Source of the DNA: Candidatus Kurthia equi
GTDB taxonomy: Bacteria > Bacillota > Bacilli > Bacillales_A > Planococcaceae
Assembly (NCBI GenBank): GCA_018065935.1
Contig: JAGHSJ010000408.1
Coordinates: 1 to 36,054 of the forward strand
DNA: 36,054 nt
Direction: 5' to 3'
Position 1 is the first letter of the stretch, and each line of letters opens with the position of its first letter. A program made the translations under genes and the position numbers. Of this stretch, positions 8,781-17,404 are shown in pieces. Below the pieces are notes generated by a model that did not search any database, was not told the DNA's origin, and was given only the letters and a program-made list of their open reading frames with translations.

Positions 8781-8849
8781 AAGGATTGCTCTGTTTATAG
8801 CGCTACTTTAAAAGTGGCATTATAAACTAAGCAATCCTTTCTTTTTTTT
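8780..8849. terminator. Bidirectional terminator
   Basis: AAAGGATTGCT (8780-8790) pairs with AGCAATCCTTT (8830-8840); a second stem GTTTATA/TATAAAC and a small inner hairpin stack inside. T-tracts occur on both strands, serving the metalloprotease gene and the convergent unknown gene. Confidence 0.8.
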
Positions 8850-8862
8850 ATGAAATTGTCTG

Positions 8863-9306
8863 TTAATCCCATGTATTAAAAATAATTTCACCTACATTTT
8901 GAGGAGCCCAAAATGTAATTTGTTGACGCTCTACTTCAGAAAGTTGCTCCAAATGCTCCTCCCTTAGTTTCTCTTGTAGTTCTTCAAGTGAAATTGACTG
9001 ATAATGCGCGATGAAGCTTTCGAACGTCTTAGGTAGCTCACAAAAAACGATATGTTCATGCTCTGTTATTACAGCTGCTGCCAAAAGTGGGTAATACGCA
9101 TTTAGTAAAATTTGTATCGGCTGATCATTCACCGAGAACTTCGCACAAATATAATTAGTTGGATACACAGCTTCTTTGATGGAAATCAAAACAATATCTT
9201 CATGTAAAGAAACATCGTAGCAGAGTGAACGGAACTTTTTTAAATCAATCATTTGCAGTGCCGCCTTTTCATCAAAAAATCCTGTAATCCCTCTTGGCAA
9301 TTTCAT
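8863..9306 (-). CDS. Hypothetical protein, 147 residues
   Basis: I do not recognise this protein. It is soluble, with no signal peptide or membrane segment, an N-terminal LPRGITGFFD segment, a mixed alpha/beta middle and an acidic, Glu/Gln-rich helix near residues 115-130. The ATG follows TTAGGAGG closely. It begins 11 bp after the stop of the D-2-hydroxyacid dehydrogenase gene on the same strand, so the two are very likely co-transcribed, but nothing in the sequence shows a functional link. Confidence 0.75.
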   Translation of the reverse strand: MKLPRGITGFFDEKAALQMIDLKKFRSLCYDVSLHEDIVLISIKEAVYPTNYICAKFSVNDQPIQILLNAYYPLLAAAVITEHEHIVFCELPKTFESFIAHYQSISLEELQEKLREEHLEQLSEVERQQITFWAPQNVGEIIFNTWD

Positions 9307-9317
9307 GTAAAAACCTC

Positions 9318-10280
9318 CTAATTAATGCTGTGTTTTATCTCTTCTTTTTCGATATAACTCATGATTGACTCTACGTTCATATCCATCATTTTTCTGCGTG
9401 TAGCTAAAGTAGCACTGCCTATATGAGGTAATGCAACAAAGTTAGGTAAACTCAGAAGAGGATGATCTACAGGGACTGGTTCTTTTTCAAAAACATCTGC
9501 TCCTGCTGCCCATATCACATCATTTTTCAAAGCTTCATATAACGCTTGTTCTTGAACAATTCCACCCCGCGCTACATTTATTAAAATCGCTGTTTTTTTC
9601 ATTAATGCGAGTTCGCGTGCACCAATCATACCTTTTGTTTCTTCAGTTAATGGCGTAAATAAAACAACAAAATCACATTCTTTTAGTAAATCATCCAACT
9701 CACGGTAGCTAAAGCCGTACTTTTCCTCTGCTTCTAGTTTGCGGTTTCGATTATGGTAGACAACATCCATATTAAAGCCCTTTGTTCGATAAGCAAGCGC
9801 CTCTCCAATTCGTCCCATACCAATGATACCAAGTTTTTTTCCGAATATATCCATACCAGCAAACTGATTCACACCCCAATAATTCCATTCACCACTAAGA
9901 ACTTTATTGGATGATTCAACAATTCTTCTAGCTGTTGTTAGCATAAGCGTAAAGGCTAAATCTGCTGTTGTATCCGTCAAAACACCTGGTGTATTCGTAA
10001 CAATAATGCCGTGTTCAGTAGCTGCTTCCACGTCAATATTATTAAATCCAACGGCTAAATTGCATATTATTTTTAAATTAGGTGCGGATTCAATTAATTC
10101 TCTTGAGACTTCATCACCCATGATCGTCCAAATAATTTCAGCCTCTTGTATAACTTCTTTTAATTTTTCATGTGGCATATTTTCTTCTAATGTAGGCCAT
10201 TGTCGAACATCTGCCCAAGTTTTTAAAGGTTCGACCACCTCCGCAGGTAATTTGCTTGTAATCCATAGAACTGGCTGCAC
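9318..10280 (-). CDS. D-isomer-specific 2-hydroxyacid dehydrogenase
   Basis: NAD(P)-dependent reductase or dehydrogenase of 320 residues in the glyoxylate/hydroxypyruvate/2-ketogluconate reductase group. It has the nucleotide-binding GMGRIG motif (154-159), the substrate-binding NVARGG arginine (R238), the catalytic Glu in DVFEKEP (about E267) and the catalytic histidine in LPHIGSAT (H286). Substrate cannot be told from sequence; glyoxylate, hydroxypyruvate or 2-ketogluconate are typical. The start is a GTG at 10278-10280, with AAAGGGG as ribosome binding site and no in-frame ATG nearby. It leads a two-gene operon with the downstream unknown protein. Confidence 0.9.
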   Translation of the reverse strand: MQPVLWITSKLPAEVVEPLKTWADVRQWPTLEENMPHEKLKEVIQEAEIIWTIMGDEVSRELIESAPNLKIICNLAVGFNNIDVEAATEHGIIVTNTPGVLTDTTADLAFTLMLTTARRIVESSNKVLSGEWNYWGVNQFAGMDIFGKKLGIIGMGRIGEALAYRTKGFNMDVVYHNRNRKLEAEEKYGFSYRELDDLLKECDFVVLFTPLTEETKGMIGARELALMKKTAILINVARGGIVQEQALYEALKNDVIWAAGADVFEKEPVPVDHPLLSLPNFVALPHIGSATLATRRKMMDMNVESIMSYIEKEEIKHSIN

Positions 10281-10314
10281 TGTAAAAACCCCTTTTAATT
10301 TCTATTTTTTCTAA

Positions 10315-10341
10315 ATTATAACATATGTGTGAAAATTCCAA
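10315..10341 (-). promoter_or_regulatory. Candidate promoter for the 2-hydroxyacid dehydrogenase operon
   Basis: On the minus strand a consensus TATAAT occupies 10320-10315, with TTGGAA at 10341-10336 upstream; the 15-bp spacer is short, so the -35 element is uncertain. Confidence 0.4.
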
Positions 10342-10449
10342 TAATTTAACATGGAAATCAATCATTTTTGGATAACTTTTCTCACAGGCTTCTTTTGGGA
10401 AATAATTTAAACATGTATATTTATGCACGTAGGTTTTTATAATTTGCAT

Positions 10450-10483
10450 ATAAAAACCAGATTTGAATAAACTCAAATCTGGT
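10450..10483 (-). terminator. Terminator of the nrdAB operon
   Basis: An 11-bp perfect stem (10456-10466 with 10473-10483) with a 6-base loop, followed on the minus strand by a U-run. It begins 18 bp beyond the nrdB stop. Confidence 0.85.
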
Positions 10484-10501
10484 CGAAAGTGAAATTTTTT
10501 A

Positions 10502-11542
10502 TTATAGATCGTCGAAACCATTATCTTGCACATTTACTTTTACGTATTGGCGCGATTTTTGTTCGAAGAAGTCTGTTTTACCTAAATCTACATCTTCATA
10601 TGCTTTAATCCATTTTAATGGGTTTTTACGGTAGCCTTCAAATGGGCGCTCATAACCTAATTGATTGCAACGTACATTCGCATAGAAGTAAATATAATCT
10701 TCGACATCTTCAACGTCTAAGCCATCAATTTTATCGCCGATAACATCATTTGCCCATTCGATTTCTAAGGCAGCTGCTTCTCGGAAAATACCTTGTACTT
10801 TTTCTGCGCGCTCAGGCGTATCATATTCAGGATGTTCTTCTAATAATTCTTTATAAATTTTTACGAATAAATCAACATGGAGTTGTTCATCACGATTGAT
10901 ATAGTTAATCATCGTACTTGTCGCCACCATTTTTTGATTACGCGCTAAATGATAGAAGAAACTAAAACCTGAGTAGAAGAATAAACCTTCTAAAATTACA
11001 TCATAAACGATTGAATCTAACATATTCTCAATCGTTGGATTTTCAGCAAAATCTTCGTATCCTTTAAGGATGAATTCATTGCGTTTTTCCAATACAGGCT
11101 CTGTACGCCAGAAATCAAAAATGCGATCTTGTTCATCTTTTGATACTAAGCTAGATAAAATATATGAATACGAATGATTATGAATAACTTCTTGTTGTGC
11201 CAAAATAATCATCAAAGCATTCAAACTTGAATCTGTTAAGTAATCTGCTACTTTACCTGCGTAATCAGTTTGCACACTATCTAAGAGTGCTAATAAACCG
11301 ATTACTTTTTTAAAGGTATTTTGTTCTTCTTCTGTTAAGTTAGGAAAATGTTTCACATCTGTTCCCATATTAATTTCGAAAGGTGTCCAAAAGTTACCTA
11401 ACATTTTTTTATATTTAGGATAGGCCCAGCTAAAGCGAACATCATCCCAGTTTAGGACGTTAGAAGAGCGACCGTTGACGATTGCTGTCGAACGGTTTGG
11501 CGCTTCTTTATCCATTAAAATACGTTTTTGAATTTCAGTCAT
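10502..11542 (-). CDS. nrdB: Class I ribonucleotide reductase small (beta) subunit
   Basis: Radical-generating subunit of the aerobic ribonucleoside-diphosphate reductase. Metal and radical residues of the NrdB/R2 fold are visible: the Asp in LLDSVQ, the Glu and His of QQEVIHNHSY with the tyrosine seven residues after the Glu (the Y122 position of E. coli), the Glu in LEGLFFYSGF, and the RDEQLH pair. The start chosen at 11542 (MTEIQKR) follows AAAAGGGGAAAG; the frame is open 17 codons further upstream but that extension overlaps nrdA and lacks a ribosome binding site. There are 25 bp between the nrdA stop and this start. The protein has no ATP-cone. The motif order and a partner of NrdA type support class Ia-like rather than NrdF. 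Confidence 0.93.
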   Translation of the reverse strand: MTEIQKRILMDKEAPNRSTAIVNGRSSNVLNWDDVRFSWAYPKYKKMLGNFWTPFEINMGTDVKHFPNLTEEEQNTFKKVIGLLALLDSVQTDYAGKVADYLTDSSLNALMIILAQQEVIHNHSYSYILSSLVSKDEQDRIFDFWRTEPVLEKRNEFILKGYEDFAENPTIENMLDSIVYDVILEGLFFYSGFSFFYHLARNQKMVATSTMINYINRDEQLHVDLFVKIYKELLEEHPEYDTPERAEKVQGIFREAAALEIEWANDVIGDKIDGLDVEDVEDYIYFYANVRCNQLGYERPFEGYRKNPLKWIKAYEDVDLGKTDFFEQKSRQYVKVNVQDNGFDDL

Positions 11543-11567
11543 TGTTTCTTTCCCCTTTTCTATACAA

Positions 11568-13802
11568 TTAGCTTGCGCAAGATTCACATTCAAGTAATTC
11601 TACAGAAGTTGAACGCACATAATAAGTTGTTTTAATGCCGCTCTTCCAAGCGTTGATGTGTAATTCTAATAAATCTTTTGCTTTTACTGTGTTTTGTACA
11701 TATAGATTCAATGAAATCCCTTGGTCAATATGGCGTGCGCGTGCTGCATTTTGCTTAATTGTCCAGTTTTGGTCAATGAAGTACGCTGATTTATAGTACC
11801 AAGTTGTTTTTTCATTTAAATCAGGAACTGTTACAGGAATCTTATAATCCTTTTTCTCTTCTGAATAAGATTTTTGGAAGATAGGATCGATACTTGCTGT
11901 TGAACCTGCAATAATTGAAGTAGATGAGTTAGGTGCTACTGCCATTACATAGCCATTACGCATACCATGTTCGCCAATGCTTGCACGTAATTCATTCCAT
12001 TGTTCACTAGCATAACCATGCTTATCGAAATAAGCACCTGTCGCCCAGTCAGAACCTTCAAATAGAGGATATGCCCCTTTTTCTTGTGCTAATTCATGCG
12101 ATGCTTTAATTGTTAAGTAAGCAATTTGTTCATATAAAGAATCCGCGTATTCAACCGATTCATCTGATTCCCACTTGATTCCTTTTTGAGCTAATAGATG
12201 ATGCCAACCGAAAGTTCCAAGACCAATCCCACGATAGCGTGCATTCGTACGTTCTGCTTGTGCAACAGGGATTGTATTTAATTCGATGACATTGTCTAGC
12301 ATACGCACTTGAACAGGAATAAGACGTTCTAATACATTTTGAGGAACTGCACGACCTAAGTTGATTGAAGATAAGTTACATACAACAAAATCTCCTGGTT
12401 TGCGGCGCGTTACAATCACATCATCCTCTAAAGTAACCGATTCAAATGTTGTCGCACTCATATTTTGCATAATTTCAGTACAAAGGTTTGAAGAATAAAT
12501 CATCCCTTCATGATTATTTGCATTTTGACGGTTTACTTCATCACGGTAGAACATGAATGGCACACCAGTTTCTAATTGTGAACGCATAATACGTTTCATA
12601 ATATCAATGGCATTCACTGTTTCACGTGATAACTCTGGATTATTTACACATTGTAAATATTTTGTGCGGAATGAACCTTCACCACGTTTTTCATCATAGC
12701 TATCTTCTAATTCAAAGCCCATTTTTGTACGGACTTCATACGGATCGAATAAATGCCATTCTTCACGTGCTTCAACAGCTTCCATGAAAATATCTGGTAA
12801 GCATACGCCTGTGAAAATATCATGTGCACGCATACGTTCGTCCCCATTATTTAATTTTAAATCTAAGAATGGGAAGATATCTTTATGCCATACATCTAAG
12901 TAAACAGCAATAGCACCTTGGCGCTGACCTAATTGGTCTACTGAAACAGCTGTATTATTTAATTGTTTGATCCATGGGATAACACCTGAAGATGCGCCTT
13001 CGAATCCACGAATTGATGATCCACGACTACGAACTTTCCCCATATAAATGCCGATACCGCCACCAAATTTAGAAAGTGTTGCTACATCTGTATTTGAATC
13101 GTAAATACCTTGTAATGAATCATCTACCGTATCAATGAAGCACGAAGATAATTGACCATGTGTTTTACCAGCATTTGATAAGGTTGGTGTTGCAGTTGTC
13201 ATGTATAGATTACTCATCGCCCAATACGATTCACCGATTTTTTCTAAACGGTTTTCTTTTTCATCTTGCATTAACGTCATGGCAATAATCATCCAACGCT
13301 CTTGTGGTAATTCTAATAATGTTTTATCGAAGTCACGCGCTACATAGCGGTCCAATAATGTTTTTAGACCAATGTATGTGAATAATTCATCACGAGTTGG
13401 ATCAATTAGTTTTGCTAATTGTGCACGTTCTTCAGCTGTATATTTTGTCATTAAAAATTCGCTATAAAGACCACGTTCGACTAAATTTTCAATTAGTGTA
13501 GGAAATGCCTCATAAACTTCATTCACATCTGCTACATTTCGTTTTTCAGCGGCTTGTCTATATGTATCCGCAATCAGTAATCTTGCTGCTACAAACGTCC
13601 AAAATGACTCATCTTCATCAAGAAAGCCTAGAGCATCCAAACTTAAAGCTTTTGTCCATTCTGCATCATCAGCATCTGGATGTTTAGACATGAATCGTTC
13701 ATGTTTACGTAATAGCGGACTAATTTCTTCTCTTCCGTATTGTTCCTCTAGCTTTTTCAGTAATGCTTCTCTACCTTGTGTCATCATTTGTACCATTTGC
13801 AT
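11568..13802 (-). CDS. nrdA: Class I ribonucleotide reductase large (alpha) subunit
   Basis: Catalytic subunit, reducing ribonucleoside diphosphates to deoxyribonucleotides. Active-site cysteines appear in SSCFIDT and VVCNLSS (redox pair) and in SSNLCTEI (Asn, thiyl Cys, Glu triad); TTYYVRS has the radical-transfer tyrosines and the C-terminus ends with the CESC redox pair. KFGGGIGIYMGKVR is NrdA-like, unlike B. subtilis NrdE. At 744 residues it is shorter at the N-terminus than typical NrdA: the helical barrel-associated region starts by about residue 50, leaving no room for a complete ATP-cone of about 90 residues. The ATG has GAAGGAG directly upstream, so this short start is credible. It is first in the nrdAB operon and is preceded by NrdR boxes. 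Confidence 0.93.
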   Translation of the reverse strand: MQMVQMMTQGREALLKKLEEQYGREEISPLLRKHERFMSKHPDADDAEWTKALSLDALGFLDEDESFWTFVAARLLIADTYRQAAEKRNVADVNEVYEAFPTLIENLVERGLYSEFLMTKYTAEERAQLAKLIDPTRDELFTYIGLKTLLDRYVARDFDKTLLELPQERWMIIAMTLMQDEKENRLEKIGESYWAMSNLYMTTATPTLSNAGKTHGQLSSCFIDTVDDSLQGIYDSNTDVATLSKFGGGIGIYMGKVRSRGSSIRGFEGASSGVIPWIKQLNNTAVSVDQLGQRQGAIAVYLDVWHKDIFPFLDLKLNNGDERMRAHDIFTGVCLPDIFMEAVEAREEWHLFDPYEVRTKMGFELEDSYDEKRGEGSFRTKYLQCVNNPELSRETVNAIDIMKRIMRSQLETGVPFMFYRDEVNRQNANNHEGMIYSSNLCTEIMQNMSATTFESVTLEDDVIVTRRKPGDFVVCNLSSINLGRAVPQNVLERLIPVQVRMLDNVIELNTIPVAQAERTNARYRGIGLGTFGWHHLLAQKGIKWESDESVEYADSLYEQIAYLTIKASHELAQEKGAYPLFEGSDWATGAYFDKHGYASEQWNELRASIGEHGMRNGYVMAVAPNSSTSIIAGSTASIDPIFQKSYSEEKKDYKIPVTVPDLNEKTTWYYKSAYFIDQNWTIKQNAARARHIDQGISLNLYVQNTVKAKDLLELHINAWKSGIKTTYYVRSTSVELLECESCAS

Positions 13803-14061
13803 TCACTTCTCCTTCAATAAAATATCAATATAACTTTTTGTCCATCTCGTTGTAGTTCAAAAACAGTTGCAAATAAAATAACAGCAAATGACATATCTCG
13901 ATGATATGATTCACTGCCTCACTGATTTACCACAATTTCTCAACTAACGAGAATTGTAATTTACTAGAAAAAACTTTCTTTTTTTACTAATATTGGTTTT
14001 CAAACAGCAATAATTCTTCAATTCATTTCCATATACTATCACCTCTTCCAATTCAAGAGTA

Positions 14062-14108
14062 ATACTATATATTGTGTTTTCAAAAATGAAGATTCAAATA
14101 TATTGTGT
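14062..14108 (-). promoter_or_regulatory. Pair of NrdR boxes controlling nrdAB
   Basis: Box 1 at 14062-14077 matches the NrdR consensus acaCwAtATaTwGtgt at 15 of 16 positions; box 2 at 14093-14108 matches at 12 of 16. They are 31 bp apart centre to centre, about three helical turns, the usual NrdR arrangement. NrdR is the ATP/dATP-sensing repressor of ribonucleotide reductase genes. The boxes lie about 260 bp before the nrdA start, so the promoter should be here and the mRNA leader long. Confidence 0.8.
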
Positions 14109-14691
14109 TTTATTCTTTATTTAATCTAACACAATCGAAATAGGTGATTCAACATTAAAGTCGTAATTGCAGAAAATCAAAGCAAAAGGCCTATAAAAAA
14201 TCAAAGTCACCTAGCATTAATAATCTTTTGACGGATTTTCAATTTCACCTGTGCTGAATTTTTGATATGCTCTTTTTTTTAAGTCCATTTATATCTTTTC
14301 TAACTTTTATTTAGGCAAAATATTATGCTAACAAGTAATTCTAGCATAGAAAATTAGTGAATTGAATTTTTCATTTTGTTCTGTTATTTCTGTGAAAAAT
14401 ACATCTTTTATTTTCATTTTCATAAAAATTAAGTTCTTTTCTCTATTATTGTCCACTCATTTATTTTTCTTTATGAAATTTGATTTCTCTTTAACCTAAT
14501 AGTTTGCTAGGTTTTGCTTCATTCAGCTATAAAGCCACCTCTTTTCTAGCAATTGTCAATCATCTTTTTTACAATTAATTAAATGAAAAAGAAATAATCC
14601 AATCATCCATCGCATATATTTATCATTCGAGCTGAAAAATGTCTCGAAAAAAAATTTAAAAATATGTATTTTTTATGAGAAAACTATGACA

Positions 14692-14719
14692 TTCATTGCA
14701 CCATGCTTTAAGCTATAAT
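14692..14719 (+). promoter_or_regulatory. Candidate promoter for the small membrane protein gene
   Basis: A consensus TATAAT at 14714-14719 with a poor TTCATT at 14692-14697, spacer 16 bp, 40 bp before the start codon. Confidence 0.45.
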
Positions 14720-14759
14720 ATGATATAGTATAGTTCTCAAAATAAATGAGGTGAAATTA

Positions 14760-14933
14760 ATGCCGAAATTTATCGGTTTTCAAATTATTGCTCTTTTCAT
14801 TTTCCTTATAACATTTGTAACTTCACTTGTTATTGGTAAATTGTACTTTGTATTATTGGGCTCATTAGCTGCTTTTGCACTAATCATTTGGTCGTTCTCA
14901 ATTCGTAAAAAAGAATTAGAAAATAAAAAATAA
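14760..14933 (+). CDS. Small membrane protein, 57 residues (DUF5325/YlaF-like)
   Basis: Two hydrophobic helices (about residues 5-24 and 28-47) followed by a charged KKELENKK tail that would face the cytoplasm. Size, two-helix layout and basic tail resemble the YlaF/DUF5325 family, but that is from memory and not firm. The ATG at 14760 is chosen because GAGGTGA sits five bases upstream; an in-frame GTG at 14751 is part of that ribosome binding site. It has its own promoter and terminator. Confidence 0.7.
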   Translation: MPKFIGFQIIALFIFLITFVTSLVIGKLYFVLLGSLAAFALIIWSFSIRKKELENKK

Positions 14934-14944
14934 TTCCAATTTAA

Positions 14945-14990
14945 AACTCATGCAAGGATTAAACTCCCTGCATGAGTTATTTTATTTGTA
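14945..14990. terminator. Terminator between convergent genes
   Basis: AACTCATGCA (14945-14954) pairs with TGCATGAGTT (14969-14978), extended by AGGA/TCCC on the inside, then a T-rich tail. It serves the small membrane protein and probably the convergent phosphoesterase gene. Confidence 0.75.
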
Positions 14991-14993
14991 TAC

Positions 14994-16073
14994 TTATACA
15001 AATTTCATTTCTATTACCCAAAGCTCTGCCCTGCTATTTGTGCGGAGTGGTGGTCCCCAAAATCCAAAACCTGAAGTCGTCACCGCATGTAATGTATCCT
15101 TTTTCAAATAACCATAATCTAATGGAAATGCCTTTTGTGTAATCCATTGATTTGGCCACATTTGTCCTCGATGCGTGTGCCCAGATACTTGTAAGTCTAC
15201 ACCTAATAAGGCTGGTGTTTCTAAATCCGCTGGTGTATGATCCATAACCAACCATGGTAAATTTGTCGTTGATTTCAAATCAGCTAAATTTTTTCGCGCC
15301 TTATTTGTTATGTCTTCTCTACCTGTTAGCATGCAAATCCCCGGAATCTCAATTGTTTCATCTAGCAGCATAAGAACATTTGATTGCTCCATTTGAAAAA
15401 CCGTTTCTTTTATTTTTTTACCATAATACTCATGATTTCCTAAAATACCATAGACCCCATAGGTCGCAGTTAATCGTTTCATCGTGTCCTTCATATTATT
15501 TTTGATATACCAGTAAGGGACATCATCTACAATATCACCCGCTAGTAAAACTAAATCGGGCTCTTCTTGATTAGATAATTGGACAAATTTTTCGAGTTGT
15601 CCTCTTCCCATCACAGGTCCAAAATGAAAATCACTGCCAACTATAATTTTTATATGTTGCCCGCATTTTTCTTTATTTGCTACTTCAATGGTTTTATATC
15701 GACGAATGGGTGAATATGCTCGATAGATTCCAATAATAAAAATACAAATAATAACGAGTGCAACAACCCATTCAACATAATATGCAACTGCATCATTTAC
15801 TAACCATATGACTATATTTGTTAGCGGAAAAATAAGCAATCCATATTGTAAAAAAGCTACCCAATAATAACCGATCACTTTAAATAAATCGAAGCTATGA
15901 GAAATTCTCCCAAATAAAATACTATACGCAAAAATCCCCCATATAATACTAAAGCCAGATAGTCTGTCTAGGTTCCACACATCATGCAAGAAAGAATACA
16001 CATTCCAGCCCAAGTAAAAAACAATTACATTATATAGAAGAAACACCAAAACAATGATGCTTATTTTTTTCAT
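14994..16073 (-). CDS. Membrane metallophosphoesterase
   Basis: Calcineurin-like phosphoesterase fused to an N-terminal membrane domain. Four hydrophobic helices occupy about residues 1-135, then the catalytic domain shows SDFHFGP, LLAGDIVDD, GILGNHEYY, VMDHTP and SGHTHRGQ, the complete dimetal ligand set. Relatives in Bacillales (YkuE/YpbG type) hydrolyse phosphoester or lipid-linked substrates; the substrate here is unknown. The ATG at 16073 (MKKISII) is preferred: a basic N-terminus leads directly into the first helix and AAAGGGGG lies upstream, though 12 bases away. The frame stays open to a GTG at 16145, whose nearest GAGAGG is too close, so that 24-residue extension is less likely. Confidence 0.85.
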   Translation of the reverse strand: MKKISIIVLVFLLYNVIVFYLGWNVYSFLHDVWNLDRLSGFSIIWGIFAYSILFGRISHSFDLFKVIGYYWVAFLQYGLLIFPLTNIVIWLVNDAVAYYVEWVVALVIICIFIIGIYRAYSPIRRYKTIEVANKEKCGQHIKIIVGSDFHFGPVMGRGQLEKFVQLSNQEEPDLVLLAGDIVDDVPYWYIKNNMKDTMKRLTATYGVYGILGNHEYYGKKIKETVFQMEQSNVLMLLDETIEIPGICMLTGREDITNKARKNLADLKSTTNLPWLVMDHTPADLETPALLGVDLQVSGHTHRGQMWPNQWITQKAFPLDYGYLKKDTLHAVTTSGFGFWGPPLRTNSRAELWVIEMKFV

Positions 16074-16158
16074 ATAAGTTGCTATCCCCCTTTGTCTATC
16101 CCTTAATAGTGCCATAGATTTTATAAGCATCAAACTAATATACACTTCCTCTCAGCCT

Positions 16159-16219
16159 CTAGACCTAGACGAAAACCAACACTAAGACCGTTATTGAAAG
16201 TTCTTTTATTTCGTATCAT
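16159..16219 (+). promoter_or_regulatory. Upstream region of liaI with tandem CTAGAC
   Basis: Two adjacent copies of CTAGAC (16159-16170) precede TTGAAA (16194-16199) and TATCAT (16214-16219); the 14-bp spacer is suboptimal, as expected for a promoter needing an activator such as LiaR. The LiaR operator itself cannot be assigned with confidence. Confidence 0.3.
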
Positions 16220-16251
16220 TAGGTTAACAAGAGAAGGGAGGCGCTTTTCAC

Positions 16252-16602
16252 ATGAGAAAAGTATTATTAACTACACTAGGAATTATCGCAGGTATTACAT
16301 TTTTATGTTCATTAGGCCATTTAGTAGGGCTTCTTCTTTCAGCCGCTTTACTGTACGCCGGCATACACTTTTATTTAAAAGCAAACTCTACTGGTAAGAA
16401 GGTATGGTGGATTATCGTTGGTATCCTTGGTGTTGCTTCAGCTGTTTCAAATATTCCGGGATTAATTGGTTTACTCGCTTTAGCTGCTATGTACTGGATT
16501 TATAAAAAATGGCAGACTCCATCTTCTGAGAACGTATTTAAAACTTCGAAAAATGATCCATTTACAAATTTTGAAAAACAATGGAACAACATTCAAAAAT
16601 AA
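16252..16602 (+). CDS. liaI: LiaI-like small membrane protein
   Basis: A 116-residue protein with about three hydrophobic segments (residues 5-45 and 50-85) and a polar cytoplasmic tail ending in FEKQWNNIQK. Position directly before the PspA/LiaH gene and the LiaFSR genes identifies it as the LiaI-type membrane anchor that recruits LiaH to the membrane under envelope stress. Sequence conservation in this family is weak, so the assignment is mainly contextual. GGGAGG is found upstream of the ATG. liaH follows after 23 bp. Confidence 0.75.
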   Translation: MRKVLLTTLGIIAGITFLCSLGHLVGLLLSAALLYAGIHFYLKANSTGKKVWWIIVGILGVASAVSNIPGLIGLLALAAMYWIYKKWQTPSSENVFKTSKNDPFTNFEKQWNNIQK

Positions 16603-16625
16603 AAAATTAAGAGGAGGTAGTAACA

Positions 16626-17267
16626 ATGGGCTTACTACAACGTTTAAAATATTCAATCGAGGCAGACTTAAATCACTTTTTTGATAAAAAAGAAGAAAAA
16701 AATCCAATCATGATGTTAAATCAATATATTCGCGAAGCAGAAAAACAAACAGAGCAAACCGGTAAATTTTTAGAACGCCAGGAGCAATTGAAAATTAAAC
16801 TACAAAAAGAATTACAACAAGCAAAAGAAATGTATGCTACACGCGAAAAACAAGTTGGCTTGGCAACTGCTAGTGGTGAACAAGATTTAGTTGATTTTGC
16901 TACACAGGAAATGACAACATATGCTCAACGTATAGAAGCTTTAGAAGGTAGCATTACACAAGTGGACAAAGAATTATTCGAATTAGAACGTAAATTTGAA
17001 GAAATGAAGCATAAAATTAAAGATATGAAGGTACGCCAGCTTCAATTGATGGGTAAGGAGAATGTGATTCGTGCAAACACACAAATGAACCGTATTCTTA
17101 ACCCAGAAAGCACTGAAAATGCCAATAAACGCCTAGATACATTTGAATCAATGGAAAATTATATTGAGCGTTTAGGTCAAAAAATTGACCAAGAACATGA
17201 AACAACTTCTATGGAACAACGTCTTGCTAATTTAGAGAAAAAGCAACCAACTGAAAATTCATTTTAG
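16626..17267 (+). CDS. liaH: PspA/IM30 family protein LiaH
   Basis: A 213-residue, almost entirely helical coiled-coil protein of the phage-shock/Vipp1 family: it starts MGLLQRLKYSIEADLNHFF and continues with KNPIMMLNQYIREAEKQ and long Lys/Glu/Gln heptads. The family forms ring or rod oligomers that coat stressed membranes; LiaH is the major induced product of the Lia response in Bacillus. AAGAGGAGG precedes the ATG. It is the second gene of the operon and is followed by a hairpin terminator, consistent with liaIH being expressed far above liaFSR. Confidence 0.9.
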   Translation: MGLLQRLKYSIEADLNHFFDKKEEKNPIMMLNQYIREAEKQTEQTGKFLERQEQLKIKLQKELQQAKEMYATREKQVGLATASGEQDLVDFATQEMTTYAQRIEALEGSITQVDKELFELERKFEEMKHKIKDMKVRQLQLMGKENVIRANTQMNRILNPESTENANKRLDTFESMENYIERLGQKIDQEHETTSMEQRLANLEKKQPTENSF

Positions 17268-17335
17268 TAATTTTATATACTGCCTCTAACGTTTCATACA
17301 CAGGTAAGATTTATTGTACAATAGAACTAAAGCAT

Positions 17336-17368
17336 AGAGGACTCATTCAATGTGTCCTCTTTTTTTTC
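17336..17368 (+). terminator. Terminator between liaH and liaF
   Basis: AGAGGAC (17336-17342) pairs with GTCCTCT (17354-17360), followed by a run of T. It would end most liaIH transcripts and leave liaFSR to read-through or to a weak internal promoter; a TACAAT at 17317-17322 without a good -35 is the only candidate seen. Confidence 0.75.
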
Positions 17369-17404
17369 ATTTCACTACATACGATTAAAAAAGGAGGGAT
17401 TGTC

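Larger units (their letters stand above)
13803..14750. other. Long AT-rich intergenic region upstream of nrdA
   Basis: Nearly 950 bp with no convincing coding frame on either strand. It contains two NrdR boxes (14062-14108), implying a nrdA leader of roughly 250 nt, and weak hairpins at 13932-13957 and 14325-14347. The part from about 14110 to 14690 is very AT-rich and shows nothing I can name. Confidence 0.6.

Noticed and set aside
10168-10533. 121-codon open frame on the minus strand overlapping the 2-hydroxyacid dehydrogenase start and the nrdB end
   Set aside because: It runs through the nrdAB terminator hairpin and overlaps the well-supported dehydrogenase in another frame; composition is not coding-like.
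11543-11593. 17-codon upstream extension of NrdB
   Set aside because: It overlaps the end of nrdA and lacks a ribosome binding site, whereas AAAAGGGGAAAG precedes the chosen ATG.
13932-13957. Hairpin in the nrdA leader as a terminator or attenuator
   Set aside because: The stem has a bulge and no T-run follows it on the minus strand, so it is not an intrinsic terminator.
14110-14690. Possible small genes or RNA in the AT-rich gap before the 57-residue membrane protein
   Set aside because: No frame with a ribosome binding site and coding composition; the weak hairpins (such as 14325-14347 and 14492-14513) lack convincing U-tails.
16074-16145. 24-codon N-terminal extension of the metallophosphoesterase starting at GTG
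   Set aside because: The purine-rich stretch is too close to the GTG, and the added residues are basic and not part of the membrane domain; kept only as a possible alternative.
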